Assembly (NCBI RefSeq): GCF_001043055.1
Contig: NZ_JYLF01000011.1
Location: forward strand, 1 to 64,000
Direction of reading: 5' to 3'
From: Pseudomonas weihenstephanensis
GTDB taxonomy: Bacteria > Pseudomonadota > Gammaproteobacteria > Pseudomonadales > Pseudomonadaceae
DNA length: 64,000 nt
The notes below the pieces were generated by a model that saw nothing but the letters and a program-made list of their open reading frames with translations, was not told the DNA's origin and did no database searches. Below are positions 7,395 to 13,793 of this stretch, one piece after another. Position 1 is the first letter of the stretch; each line of letters begins with the position of its first letter. Made by a program: the position numbers and the translations under genes.

Positions 7395-8191
7395 GCTTCA
7401 ACTCCATTGATCCAGGTGGTGTCGTCATCGTCGAACCCGGTCGCTCCAGCCTGGGAACTGGCCCCTGCAGTTTTCACATGCTCACGTTTGATCCAGGTAA
7501 CTAGCCGGAAACACCAACCGGCGGCGCTATCGATAGTCGATGGTCTTGCAACGTGAAAGCCCTTGAACCCTGCGAGCACCTCGTCGGTCAACAAGTCACC
7601 AGGAATGCCTGCAATGGCCATCTGGTCGGCTAAGGGTTTTACCGGGGGTAGCCACTGAGCAAACATGGCGAAGCGCTGGCGGTCATCGACGGCGGCAAAT
7701 ACTTGCCGATCTTGCTCAGCAATCACCACGGACAGCTCGCGCTGCTGCTCTTCGGTTAAGTGATGGTTAAGTGATGGATTGGGTGCAGCTGCTGCACCCC
7801 GTTCTGCTTTTTCCTGCACCCCGTTCTGCTGTGAGCTGCACCCCGCTCTGCTTTCCCCTGCACCCCGTTCTTTACGGGGTGCAGGGTTTGCACCCCGCTT
7901 GATCTGTAGGTCGTATACAACGGGGCGCCGATCACAACGATCGATATAGGCTGCTGCGATCGCCTGATTCCCGCGGACGATGAAGTCAGACTTTTCAAGC
8001 TCATCAAGCTTCAAACGAACCGTCCGCTCTCCAAGACCGGTGTCTTCGGCCAAGGTCTTGGCAGACGGAAATGCGCCACGACCATCACTACCGGCATAGT
8101 TGGCCAAACAGAGAAGAACGTGACGAGCAGAAGGATTTCCTAAGGTTTGTTTTGGTAGGGCGAGAGCCCAGGACATAGCTTGAACGCTCAC
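7391..8191 (-). CDS. O-like replication initiation protein
   Basis: A 266-residue replication protein. I chose the GTG at 8191, giving the common Pseudomonas N-terminus MSVQAMSWALALPKQ with GGAG seven bases upstream; an in-frame ATG at 8335 lies in a terminator and is unlikely. Residues about 5-80 form a winged helix (HTH_36 type: SAKTLAEDTGLGERTVRLKL). A Gln/Ala-rich low-complexity linker has near-repeats (GAGESRAGCSSQQNGVQEKA), where the DNA reads as short tandem copies around 7790-7880, and a DnaT-like C-terminal domain follows. By analogy with lambda O, the origin may lie in the linker region. Confidence 0.75.
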   Translation of the reverse strand: MSVQAMSWALALPKQTLGNPSARHVLLCLANYAGSDGRGAFPSAKTLAEDTGLGERTVRLKLDELEKSDFIVRGNQAIAAAYIDRCDRRPVVYDLQIKRGANPAPRKERGAGESRAGCSSQQNGVQEKAERGAAAAPNPSLNHHLTEEQQRELSVVIAEQDRQVFAAVDDRQRFAMFAQWLPPVKPLADQMAIAGIPGDLLTDEVLAGFKGFHVARPSTIDSAAGWCFRLVTWIKREHVKTAGASSQAGATGFDDDDTTWINGVEA

Positions 8192-8286
8192 AGCTGCGCT
8201 CCGTTGATATTCATTGAAGGGCAAGAAGCCGCTGCATGAAGTACTGCGAATGCTGCCCAGTTGCCTACAAGTCGGTTGGCGCTCAT
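8188..8286 (-). CDS. Possible 32-residue coupled leader peptide
   Basis: A short frame from the ATG at 8286 (MSANRLVGNWAAFAVLHAAA) ends with a TGA that overlaps the GTG start of the O-like gene by two bases. A weak GGGAT lies upstream. The overlap suggests translational coupling, or a peptide controlling O translation. No homologue known to me; tentative. Confidence 0.4.
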   Translation of the reverse strand: MSANRLVGNWAAFAVLHAAASCPSMNINGAQL

Positions 8287-8316
8287 AATGGATCCCGAAA
8301 TATGTTGTGAAGCTGT

Positions 8317-8347
8317 AAAAAGCCGGTCTAGCCACCGGCTTTTTTTT
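8317..8347. terminator. Bidirectional terminator between cro-like and O-like genes
   Basis: AAAAAGCCGGT (8317-8327) and ACCGGCTTTTT (8334-8344) form an 11-bp perfect stem with a 6-base loop, with T-runs on both strands. Its place matches tR1 of lambda, between cro and O. Confidence 0.85.
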
Positions 8348-8432
8348 GCCTGCGATTTGGTCGCTGTATGGATTAACAGCTAATCCAACTGGCTACCTAC
8401 CAGAGCCTGTAGGTCTGATACTTGCTAAAAGG

Positions 8433-8642
8433 TCAGGCGGGGTTGATTGAAAGACTTGGCCGAAGCTCGTATGCCTTTACCTCACCACATGTAATAGCCT
8501 CAGCCCGAAGCGCAACCTCTGCCGAGCAGCCATGAACACCTCGAACCCAGCCACTGACAGAACCTTGCTTTACGTTCAGGGCGGAAGCTGTCGCTGCCTG
8601 AGACCCGAAGTGAGCCACAAGTTTTTCAAAATGGTTTTTCAT
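8433..8642 (-). CDS. Cro/YdaS-like regulator
   Basis: A 69-residue helix-turn-helix protein divergent from the repressor. From MKNHFEKLVAHFGSQ it runs into ATASALNVKQGSVSGWVRG, the recognition-helix layout of the YdaS/Cro-like family, which often serves as Cro in Pseudomonas prophages. The ATG at 8642 has GGAG about 8 bases upstream. It is the first gene of the leftward lytic arm and lies directly beside the three operators. It would repress cI transcription and favour lysis; inferred from position and fold. Confidence 0.8.
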   Translation of the reverse strand: MKNHFEKLVAHFGSQAATASALNVKQGSVSGWVRGVHGCSAEVALRAEAITCGEVKAYELRPSLSINPA

Positions 8643-8659
8643 TAGTTCTCCACCCAAAT

Positions 8660-8719
8660 AAAGGGATTCCTTTATGCTAATTCAAAGGAATACCTTTTTG
8701 CAACTTTAAAGGTTGGCCT
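8660..8719. promoter_or_regulatory. Triple repressor operator between cro-like and cI genes
   Basis: Three copies of an AAAGG-N4-CCTTT-type palindrome lie at 8660-8673 (AAAGGGATTCCTTT), 8684-8697 (AAAGGAATACCTTT) and, weaker, 8708-8719 (AAAGGTTGGCCT). Centres are 24 bp apart, about 2.3 helical turns, like the OR sites of lambda. The same motif recurs at 9594-9630. Confidence 0.85.
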
Positions 8720-8724
8720 ATAAA
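8697..8724 (+). promoter_or_regulatory. Probable cI maintenance promoter
   Basis: A -10 TATAAA lies at 8719-8724 with a weak TTTGCA at 8697-8702 (16-bp spacing) overlapping the third operator. Predicted transcription would begin within a few bases of the cI ATG at 8734. Confidence 0.5.
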
Positions 8725-8733
8725 TTGTCTGGC

Positions 8734-9477
8734 ATGGAACTCAAAGACAGATTGAAATTAGCGCGCAAAAACGCCTCCCTCACACAGGCTGAATTAGCTC
8801 AGCGTGTTGGGATAAAACAGGCCTCGATCTCTGAAATTGAGCGTGGCCTGACGCGTTCAAGTGGGTACCTAATCAAAATCGCCCAAGTTTGCGGTGTCGA
8901 CCCGATTTGGTTATCAGAAGGCGCAGGAAGTATCGACAGCTCCACTACTTCGCTCAAAACCATGCCTAGCGATATCGAGTCAAACGCCGAGCTTCTTGGA
9001 GACTTGGTGACATGGGAGACCGAAGACCCTCTTGATGACGATGATTGCGAGGTGCCTTATTACGCAGAGGTAGAATTTGCAGGCGGCAACGGAATGACCG
9101 AGGTGATTGAGGTGGCGTCGCGCAAGCTGCGCTTCAGTAACTCCACCCTTAAAGCGGCAGGCGTTGAGTGTCAAAATGCTGCATGTGCCCGAATCAAAGG
9201 CAAGAGCATGGAGAGACTGATCCTTGATGGAGCAGCCATTGGATTTGACCGAGCATGCACATCGATAATTGACGGCGAAATTTACGCCTTTAACCAAGAT
9301 GGCATGCTGCGCGTTAAGTATCTATATCGACTTCCGGGCGGATTAATTCGGATCCGAAGTGAAAACTTTGAAGAATATCCTGACGAGATGATTTCTCTCG
9401 ACCAGTATCACCAGGACGTACGAATGCTCGGGCGCGTCTTCTGGTGGTCAACAGTCAGGCGAGCGCCAAGACGCTGA
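8734..9477 (+). CDS. CI/LexA-type prophage repressor (HTH + S24 peptidase)
   Basis: A 247-residue repressor. Residues 1-65 are an Xre/CI helix-turn-helix (LTQAELAQRVGIKQASISEI). Residues about 110-240 are a LexA-like S24 domain with an Ala-Gly cleavage candidate in EVEFAGGNG, catalytic Ser in IKGKSMERLI and general-base Lys in MLRVKYLY. It should hold lysogeny and be inactivated by RecA-driven self-cleavage. I start it at MELKDRL (8734): a TTG seven codons earlier sits inside the -10. There is no ribosome site before 8734, which fits a leaderless message like that of lambda cI. Confidence 0.9.
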   Translation: MELKDRLKLARKNASLTQAELAQRVGIKQASISEIERGLTRSSGYLIKIAQVCGVDPIWLSEGAGSIDSSTTSLKTMPSDIESNAELLGDLVTWETEDPLDDDDCEVPYYAEVEFAGGNGMTEVIEVASRKLRFSNSTLKAAGVECQNAACARIKGKSMERLILDGAAIGFDRACTSIIDGEIYAFNQDGMLRVKYLYRLPGGLIRIRSENFEEYPDEMISLDQYHQDVRMLGRVFWWSTVRRAPRR

Positions 9478-9493
9478 CATAATGCAGCTACAC

Positions 9494-9522
9494 AGAACCC
9501 GGCCTTCACCGGGTTTTTTTTC
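9494..9522 (+). terminator. cI terminator
   Basis: AACCCGG (9496-9502) pairs with CCGGGTT (9509-9515), followed by a run of T, 17 bases after the cI stop. Confidence 0.85.
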
Positions 9523-9593
9523 GGCCATAACTTATCTGCTTCCCTGCGATTTCAAGCAATCGGCTTGTAAATTCATATCCCCCTAAAAAAAAT

Positions 9594-9635
9594 AAAGGCA
9601 TACCTGTTGACTTCAAATAAAGGCAAACCTATATT
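9594..9635 (+). promoter_or_regulatory. CI-controlled promoter of the rightward operon
   Basis: The -35 TTGACT (9607-9612) and -10 TATATT (9630-9635) are 17 bp apart. Operator AAAGGCAAACCT (9619-9630) fills the spacer, and AAAGGCATACCT (9594-9605) lies 25 bp upstream. This is the layout of a repressed early promoter (PL-like). Confidence 0.85.
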
Positions 9636-9835
9636 TACCCCATCGCCGCATAACAACGGCAACAAGCCGGAGACTCACCGGCTACCACGGTCAGGGGGAA
9701 TCCTGATCCCAGCCCCCTCACGGGGACCGACTGGCTCAGCAATGAGAGTTCTTTAAAAACGGACACTTTCACCGCTGCACCTGGGCAACCGGGTGCATTG
9801 GGAAAACAACCGGCCACCAACATTGGGAGCAACCC

Positions 9836-10138
9836 ATGAATAAAGAACAGGTTTACGACAACCAAATCAGCCCGCTCATGCAGCAAATCATCACCGTCTG
9901 CAAGGAGCAGGGCATCGCAATGATGGCGAGCTTTGATATCGCCCATGAAGAGGAAGGCCCAAACGGTGAAGACTGCACCAGCCTTGTGTGCAGCACCCTG
10001 CTACCTGATGGCAACGGTGAGCCAAACCCAGTGTTCACCCAAGCGAACACGCTTATTCGCCGCAATGGACGACCAGCTCCAATGATGTTCACCACCAGTC
10101 ATGGAGACGGCTCCAAAACGATGACGGCAATCATCTGA
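9836..10138 (+). CDS. Prophage protein of unknown function (100 aa)
   Basis: First gene of the rightward early operon; 100 residues. It is acidic and soluble, with an N-terminal helix (ISPLMQQIITVCKEQGIAMM), a beta-like centre with GEDCTSLVCSTLL and a Thr-rich C-terminus. TTGGGAGC precedes the ATG by about 8 bases. No domain is recognised. Being first after a CI-repressed promoter, it should be expressed strongly on induction, as expected for a host-takeover or anti-host protein, but that is inference from position alone. Confidence 0.7.
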   Translation: MNKEQVYDNQISPLMQQIITVCKEQGIAMMASFDIAHEEEGPNGEDCTSLVCSTLLPDGNGEPNPVFTQANTLIRRNGRPAPMMFTTSHGDGSKTMTAII

Positions 10139-10152
10139 TTTCGCTGGCTGAC

Positions 10153-10184
10153 CTTGGCAACAGGGCCAGATGGGAAAACAACCG
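10153..10184 (+). repeat. Second copy of a repeated leader element
   Basis: The segment ending in TGGGAAAACAACCG (10171-10184) resembles 9781-9812 over about 32 bases, both beginning CT-GGCAAC-GGG. Each lies shortly before the start codon of an operon gene. Confidence 0.6.
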
Positions 10185-10194
10185 AGAAAACATC

Positions 10195-10578
10195 ATGGAA
10201 TCGACAATCGTTGACGGCGCATGGAAAGGCCACCTCGGCCGTGGCCTTGCGCCGCGAGAGCTGCAATTCGTCTTATCGGTCGCTCAAGGCCTGACCGCCA
10301 AGGAGATCGCCAGAGTGTTCGGCATTGCACCGGGCACCGTGGTCAAGCGTCTGGCCAACGCCATGTTCAAACTCGGCGTTCACCGTCAAGGCGCACTGAT
10401 CGCTGAAGCGATGCGCCGCCAGATCATCACCCCGCTCTGTCTGCTACTCGCTGGCCTGATCGCCATGCACACCGCCACTGACGACCAAATGGCCCGCCGC
10501 GACCGCCGCCCCACAGAGCGCCGCTTTGCAGAACTGCGCTTGATACGTCGCGCAGAGCCAGTCGACCTGATCGGCTAA
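10195..10578 (+). CDS. LuxR-type HTH protein with a membrane segment
   Basis: A 127-residue protein. Residues about 19-75 are a GerE/LuxR DNA-binding domain (LAPRELQFVLSVAQGLTAKE, then GIAPGTVVKRLANAMFKLGV). A hydrophobic segment (TPLCLLLAGLIAMHT, about 79-93) could anchor it in the membrane, and a basic tail follows. There is no receiver or ligand domain. A stand-alone LuxR HTH in an early phage operon could redirect host or phage transcription; the target is unknown. Confidence 0.75.
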   Translation: MESTIVDGAWKGHLGRGLAPRELQFVLSVAQGLTAKEIARVFGIAPGTVVKRLANAMFKLGVHRQGALIAEAMRRQIITPLCLLLAGLIAMHTATDDQMARRDRRPTERRFAELRLIRRAEPVDLIG

Positions 10579-10656
10579 TCAATACGAACAGCATCACTTC
10601 TGCCCATTTGTTGAGTGGGCAGCGGGATGACAACCCCGACAAGCACGGAGCACCAA

Positions 10657-11430
10657 ATGAGCGAGCAAACACTTCAATCCATGTTGTTGGATGGCGTAAC
10701 CCGCTTCACAGACAGCGTCAAGCCAGCAGAAATCATCGACAAGCATGTGGAAAGCATGTTCACCGACATCATCAAAGACAGCTTCCGCAGCTACAGCGAC
10801 ATGGGCAAGCTGGTCAGTCAGGCGATTAAAGACGCGCTGCCATCCAACGTCAGCGACTTGTTTGAGTTGACCCGCTACAACGACCTGATCGCCACCGCAT
10901 TGAAAACACAGTGGGAGTCTTCTGGCGTCACTGGCGAAATGCTTCGTCGTTCGCAAGCAGCAATCGACGATGCGCTGAAAGACGACATCGTGCCGGAATT
11001 CGTAAACCTGAGCGATTTGCTGAATGCCTTCATCGAAGAAAACAAAGAGCGCGCAACCGATGAGCAGTGGGAAAGCCCGCACATCACCATTCGCGAAGCT
11101 GAAAACAACTACAGCAGCAGCATCAAACACATGCACATCTGCTTTGACCCGCAGCCGGAAGAACGCAGTTCATCATCTAGATACTCCTCTGGTACCAAGC
11201 GCACCGAATGGGAGCTGGCTAATCGGATCAGCATCACCGTCAAGAGCCAGAACGAGCAGGGCTACGACTTCGGTGAGGTCTACAGCGCGAAGCTGGATGG
11301 CGCACCCATTGGCCGCAACTTCATGATTTACAAGAAGTGGGAAAAGCTCACTGCCGCAATCTACTTCGGTGGTGCCAAGCTGGTTATCGATTGCGACGAG
11401 CACGATTTCAGTTATGGCCTTTACGACTGA
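10657..11430 (+). CDS. Prophage protein of unknown function (257 aa)
   Basis: A 257-residue protein starting MSEQTLQSMLLDGVTRF at 10657, with CGGAGC about 6 bases upstream; a 14-codon in-frame extension lacks one. The N-terminal third is helical (IIDKHVESMFTDIIKDSFRS). A central segment is acidic and Ser-rich (EERSSSSRYSSG), and the C-terminal third is beta-like with DEHDFSYGLYD at the end. No domain recognised. It looks like a soluble two-domain protein of Pseudomonas prophages. Confidence 0.7.
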   Translation: MSEQTLQSMLLDGVTRFTDSVKPAEIIDKHVESMFTDIIKDSFRSYSDMGKLVSQAIKDALPSNVSDLFELTRYNDLIATALKTQWESSGVTGEMLRRSQAAIDDALKDDIVPEFVNLSDLLNAFIEENKERATDEQWESPHITIREAENNYSSSIKHMHICFDPQPEERSSSSRYSSGTKRTEWELANRISITVKSQNEQGYDFGEVYSAKLDGAPIGRNFMIYKKWEKLTAAIYFGGAKLVIDCDEHDFSYGLYD

Positions 11431-11483
11431 ACAACCAGCGTCACGACAGCTTGTCGTTAACTGCCCGATCCTCTCGCCGAGAG

Positions 11484-11566
11484 CGCATCGGAAATCCCCA
11501 ACGCAGCAGCGGCAGCCATTACGAAGAAGGCCGGGGCGCGTAAGTCGAATGGGGATTTCCGATGCG
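11484..11566. repeat. Perfect 17-bp inverted repeat with 49-base loop
   Basis: CGCATCGGAAATCCCCA at 11484-11500 is the exact reverse complement of TGGGGATTTCCGATGCG at 11550-11566. It could fold as a long-stem RNA or act as a recombination or mobile palindromic element. Confidence 0.75.
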
Positions 11567-11742
11567 GACGCCAACCCAGCAGACGCTGGACACCTGCATC
11601 ACACCCACTGCCGAGCATCTACCCGCAGTGCACACCTGAACGGAGGATTTGCAGTCATTCACATTTAAATCACTAGGGCCCGCCCACTCCGCGCGCCCCG
11701 GCCTTGCTCTCACATACGGAGGCGTTGTTGAGAGCGCTACAC

Positions 11743-11765
11743 AGCCCGGTTTCGACCGGGCTTTT
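11743..11765 (+). terminator. Intrinsic terminator within the rightward operon
   Basis: AGCCCGGT and ACCGGGCT form an 8-bp stem around a TTCG tetraloop, followed by TTTTC. Confidence 0.75.
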
Positions 11766-11844
11766 CAATTCTGCGGTTATTCGTCAGTACTCCGCCCGAT
11801 GCTTGAGCGCTGACGAATACCCGCAACCCTGTCGAGGATCGACC

Positions 11845-12192
11845 ATGCACCCAACCTTCACCCAGCGCCGCGCCATTCTCGATGGGTTGCGCGAACGCAC
11901 ACGCCAAGCCACTGCTGATTTCTACCAGAAGCCAAACGTCATTGCCCCGCCGCTGGCTCCTCGCTTCATCGTCAAGCCAACTGGCAGCAACACTTTCGAA
12001 GTGATCGAACGCGCCACGGGCAGGATCATCACCGAACGCTTCGGTCACAACAATGCGACCGCCCATGCTCGCGAGCTGGAAGCCATGAAAGATCAGTTCG
12101 ATGTGAAACAGTTCGGCCGCTTCCTGCGCGATTGGGCACTACGCATCAGCGTGATGCTGACCATTTTCGCCTTCTTCGGCAGCCACGTTTGA
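11845..12192 (+). CDS. Small prophage protein with C-terminal membrane anchor (115 aa)
   Basis: A 115-residue protein starting MHPTFTQRRAILDGLRERTR at 11845, preceded by CGAGGAT. The middle reads like a short beta-hairpin domain (RFIVKPTGSNTFEVIERATG). The C-terminus ends in a hydrophobic segment (ALRISVMLTIFAFFG), so it is probably a tail-anchored membrane protein. It follows a strong hairpin leader. Function unknown; an open frame extending upstream runs through the terminator and is not the gene. Confidence 0.65.
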   Translation: MHPTFTQRRAILDGLRERTRQATADFYQKPNVIAPPLAPRFIVKPTGSNTFEVIERATGRIITERFGHNNATAHARELEAMKDQFDVKQFGRFLRDWALRISVMLTIFAFFGSHV

Positions 12193-12283
12193 AACGCACC
12201 ACCACCTCAGCGCACCGCCGCCTTCGCCAAATTCAATACCACCTGCCGCCCAGCGGACTCCAAGCCACCCCGGAGAAAAAACC

Positions 12284-12631
12284 ATGTCAGTTGCAACAGA
12301 TACCGCAGCGTTCCTTGAAGAACTGAACGGCGGCGCATTCGCCAGTCAGATTGGTCACGCCCTCTCCGAAGTCGCTGCCGGTGTGGTCGATTACGGCAAA
12401 GCCGGAAAGGTTGTCATCACCTTGGACTTCAGCCAAATCGGCGAATCCAGCCAGGTAAAGATCAAGCACAAGCTGGACTACAAAGTGCCGACCAAGCGCG
12501 GCACCCGCAGCGAAAACACCAGCCTGGACACGCCGATGCACGTTGGCACAGGCGGCAACATCACCCTCTTCGCCGAAAAGCACGACCAGTTGTTCACTCG
12601 CGATCAGGCCCCAGTCACACCGCGCACTTAA
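12284..12631 (+). CDS. Prophage protein of unknown function (115 aa), paired with DUF2303 gene
   Basis: A 115-residue soluble protein. It has an N-terminal helix (TDTAAFLEELNGGAFASQIG), then a beta-rich part (AGKVVITLDFSQIG, KIKHKLDYKVP) and an ending of HDQLFTRDQAP. CCCCGGAG lies upstream of the ATG. It is followed 24 bases later by the DUF2303 gene; I recall this pair recurring in Pseudomonas prophages, which suggests a shared function in early phage DNA metabolism. That recollection is unverified. Confidence 0.7.
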   Translation: MSVATDTAAFLEELNGGAFASQIGHALSEVAAGVVDYGKAGKVVITLDFSQIGESSQVKIKHKLDYKVPTKRGTRSENTSLDTPMHVGTGGNITLFAEKHDQLFTRDQAPVTPRT

Positions 12632-12655
12632 TCCCATCCTACAGAGATCTGAACT

Positions 12656-13471
12656 ATGTCCCTTAGCAAAGAAGCCATCCAACTGGTCACCGACACCGCC
12701 CTCATGGCGGCCGGAAAGTCGCTGAACACCTACTCACCAACGGCGATCCTGCCCGAAGGCGCAAAAGTCGTTGATCTGGAAAATTACCAGATTGGGCGCA
12801 GCCGCTTCCGTGGCACCCTCAGCACCAACTCGCTGGTTGATTTCAGCGCCTACGTGACTGAACGAGCTATAGAAGGCGCTCGCGGCTTCATTGATCAGGA
12901 AGAAATGGTCTGCGGGCTGATCTTCAATCTGGGCAGTGACGCTGCACCTGGTCACGCAGATGATCGCGCAGTGCTTCGCCTGAAAGCCTCAGCAGGCTAC
13001 AAAGCAGTTCAAGCAGTACCAGGGCGACCTATGTCGCAGAAAGAGCTTAGCGACTGGATCGAAGACTGGAACGCCTCGCTCAATGCTGCCGATGATGCCG
13101 GCCAGCAGATGAGCATCGTCAAAGCCATCGCCGCAGTGCGCACCATCACTATCAAAGCATCATCGGAAAGCGACCACGCCATCAGCGAAACCCGCACCAG
13201 CCGCAGCGCGATGGACCAGATCGAAGCCACCAGCAAAGAGACCTTGCCGTCTACATTGATCTTCTCAGTGGTGCCCTACGAAGGGCTGAGCCAGCGGCAT
13301 ATCGTCTTGCGCCTGTCGGTCATCACCAGCGGCGCCCAACCCATGCTGAAACTGCGCTGGGTAGGTGAAGAAGTACAGCGGGAGGAGATCGCACAGGAAT
13401 TCAAATCGGTGCTTGATACGCAGATTGGCGAAGCAGCCAAGTTGACGCTCGGCGTCTTCGATCCGAAATAA
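12656..13471 (+). CDS. DUF2303 (YfdQ-like) phage protein
   Basis: A 271-residue protein resembling DUF2303/YfdQ proteins of lambdoid prophages. The core order is recognisable: a segment around RFRGTLSTNSLVDFSAYV (residues about 50-68), a central helical part (KELSDWIEDWNASLNAADDA) and a C-terminal part with LRLSVITSGAQPMLKLRW. No enzymatic motif is visible. The family is conserved in early operons near recombination genes but its role is not established. Confidence 0.8.
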   Translation: MSLSKEAIQLVTDTALMAAGKSLNTYSPTAILPEGAKVVDLENYQIGRSRFRGTLSTNSLVDFSAYVTERAIEGARGFIDQEEMVCGLIFNLGSDAAPGHADDRAVLRLKASAGYKAVQAVPGRPMSQKELSDWIEDWNASLNAADDAGQQMSIVKAIAAVRTITIKASSESDHAISETRTSRSAMDQIEATSKETLPSTLIFSVVPYEGLSQRHIVLRLSVITSGAQPMLKLRWVGEEVQREEIAQEFKSVLDTQIGEAAKLTLGVFDPK

Positions 13472-13547
13472 CTTCACGCCTTAAATCCCCTGCTTTTTTG
13501 CGAAAGCCAACAGCGCGGCGAAAGCTCGCTGCGTCTGGAGAAAGTAA

Positions 13548-13793
13548 ATGACTCCTAAACCACTCGCGCCGTTCCGGCTTTTCAAGGTGCTTATTCTGCT
13601 CCTGGCCTACCTCAGCGTATCCGTCGCGTGGCTCTTCTTCGGTGCTCGCCACCTGATAAGCAGCGCGTCAGATATCGAAGTCATTACAGGTTTCCTTGGA
13701 ACCGCTATCTGGCTGATATCCAGCGCCTGCCTCCTTCTTGCCATAACCCGCAAACCCGGCCACCCAGCCAATACATCGGAGAAACACCAGTGA
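13548..13793 (+). CDS. Two-span membrane protein upstream of SPFH lipoprotein
   Basis: An 81-residue protein with two hydrophobic segments (about 10-30, LFKVLILLLAYLSVSVAWLF, and about 45-65, GFLGTAIWLISSACLLLAI). GGAG lies 7-8 bases before the ATG. Its TGA overlaps the GTG start of the SPFH lipoprotein (GTGA), so the two are translationally coupled and probably form a membrane complex. Function unknown. Confidence 0.7.
   Translation: MTPKPLAPFRLFKVLILLLAYLSVSVAWLFFGARHLISSASDIEVITGFLGTAIWLISSACLLLAITRKPGHPANTSEKHQ

Larger units (their letters stand above)
9478..9835. other. Non-coding control region before the rightward prophage operon
   Basis: This 358-base gap holds the cI terminator (9494-9522), two repressor operators (9594-9605, 9619-9630), a strong promoter (9607-9635) and a leader of about 195 bases. 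The leader contains GGGAAAACAACCG at 9800-9812, repeated in the next gene's leader. Confidence 0.75.
11431..11844. other. Intergenic region rich in inverted repeats
   Basis: A 414-base gap without a convincing gene. It holds a perfect 17-bp inverted repeat (11484-11500 and 11550-11566, 49 bases apart), a terminator (11743-11765) and a 16-bp inverted repeat with one mismatch (11772-11787 and 11810-11825). Short open frames at 11550-11668 and 11562-11639 exist but lack normal start signals. Confidence 0.6.

Noticed and set aside
7750-7890. Tandem-like repeats in the O-like gene as a separate repeat element
   Set aside because: They lie in frame in the protein linker (Gln/Ala/Gly-rich) and are better explained as low-complexity coding sequence, possibly the origin iterons.
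11562-11639. 25-codon frame and a longer overlapping 39-codon frame in the inverted-repeat block
   Set aside because: No ribosome site and composition driven by the inverted repeat; kept as part of the noncoding block.
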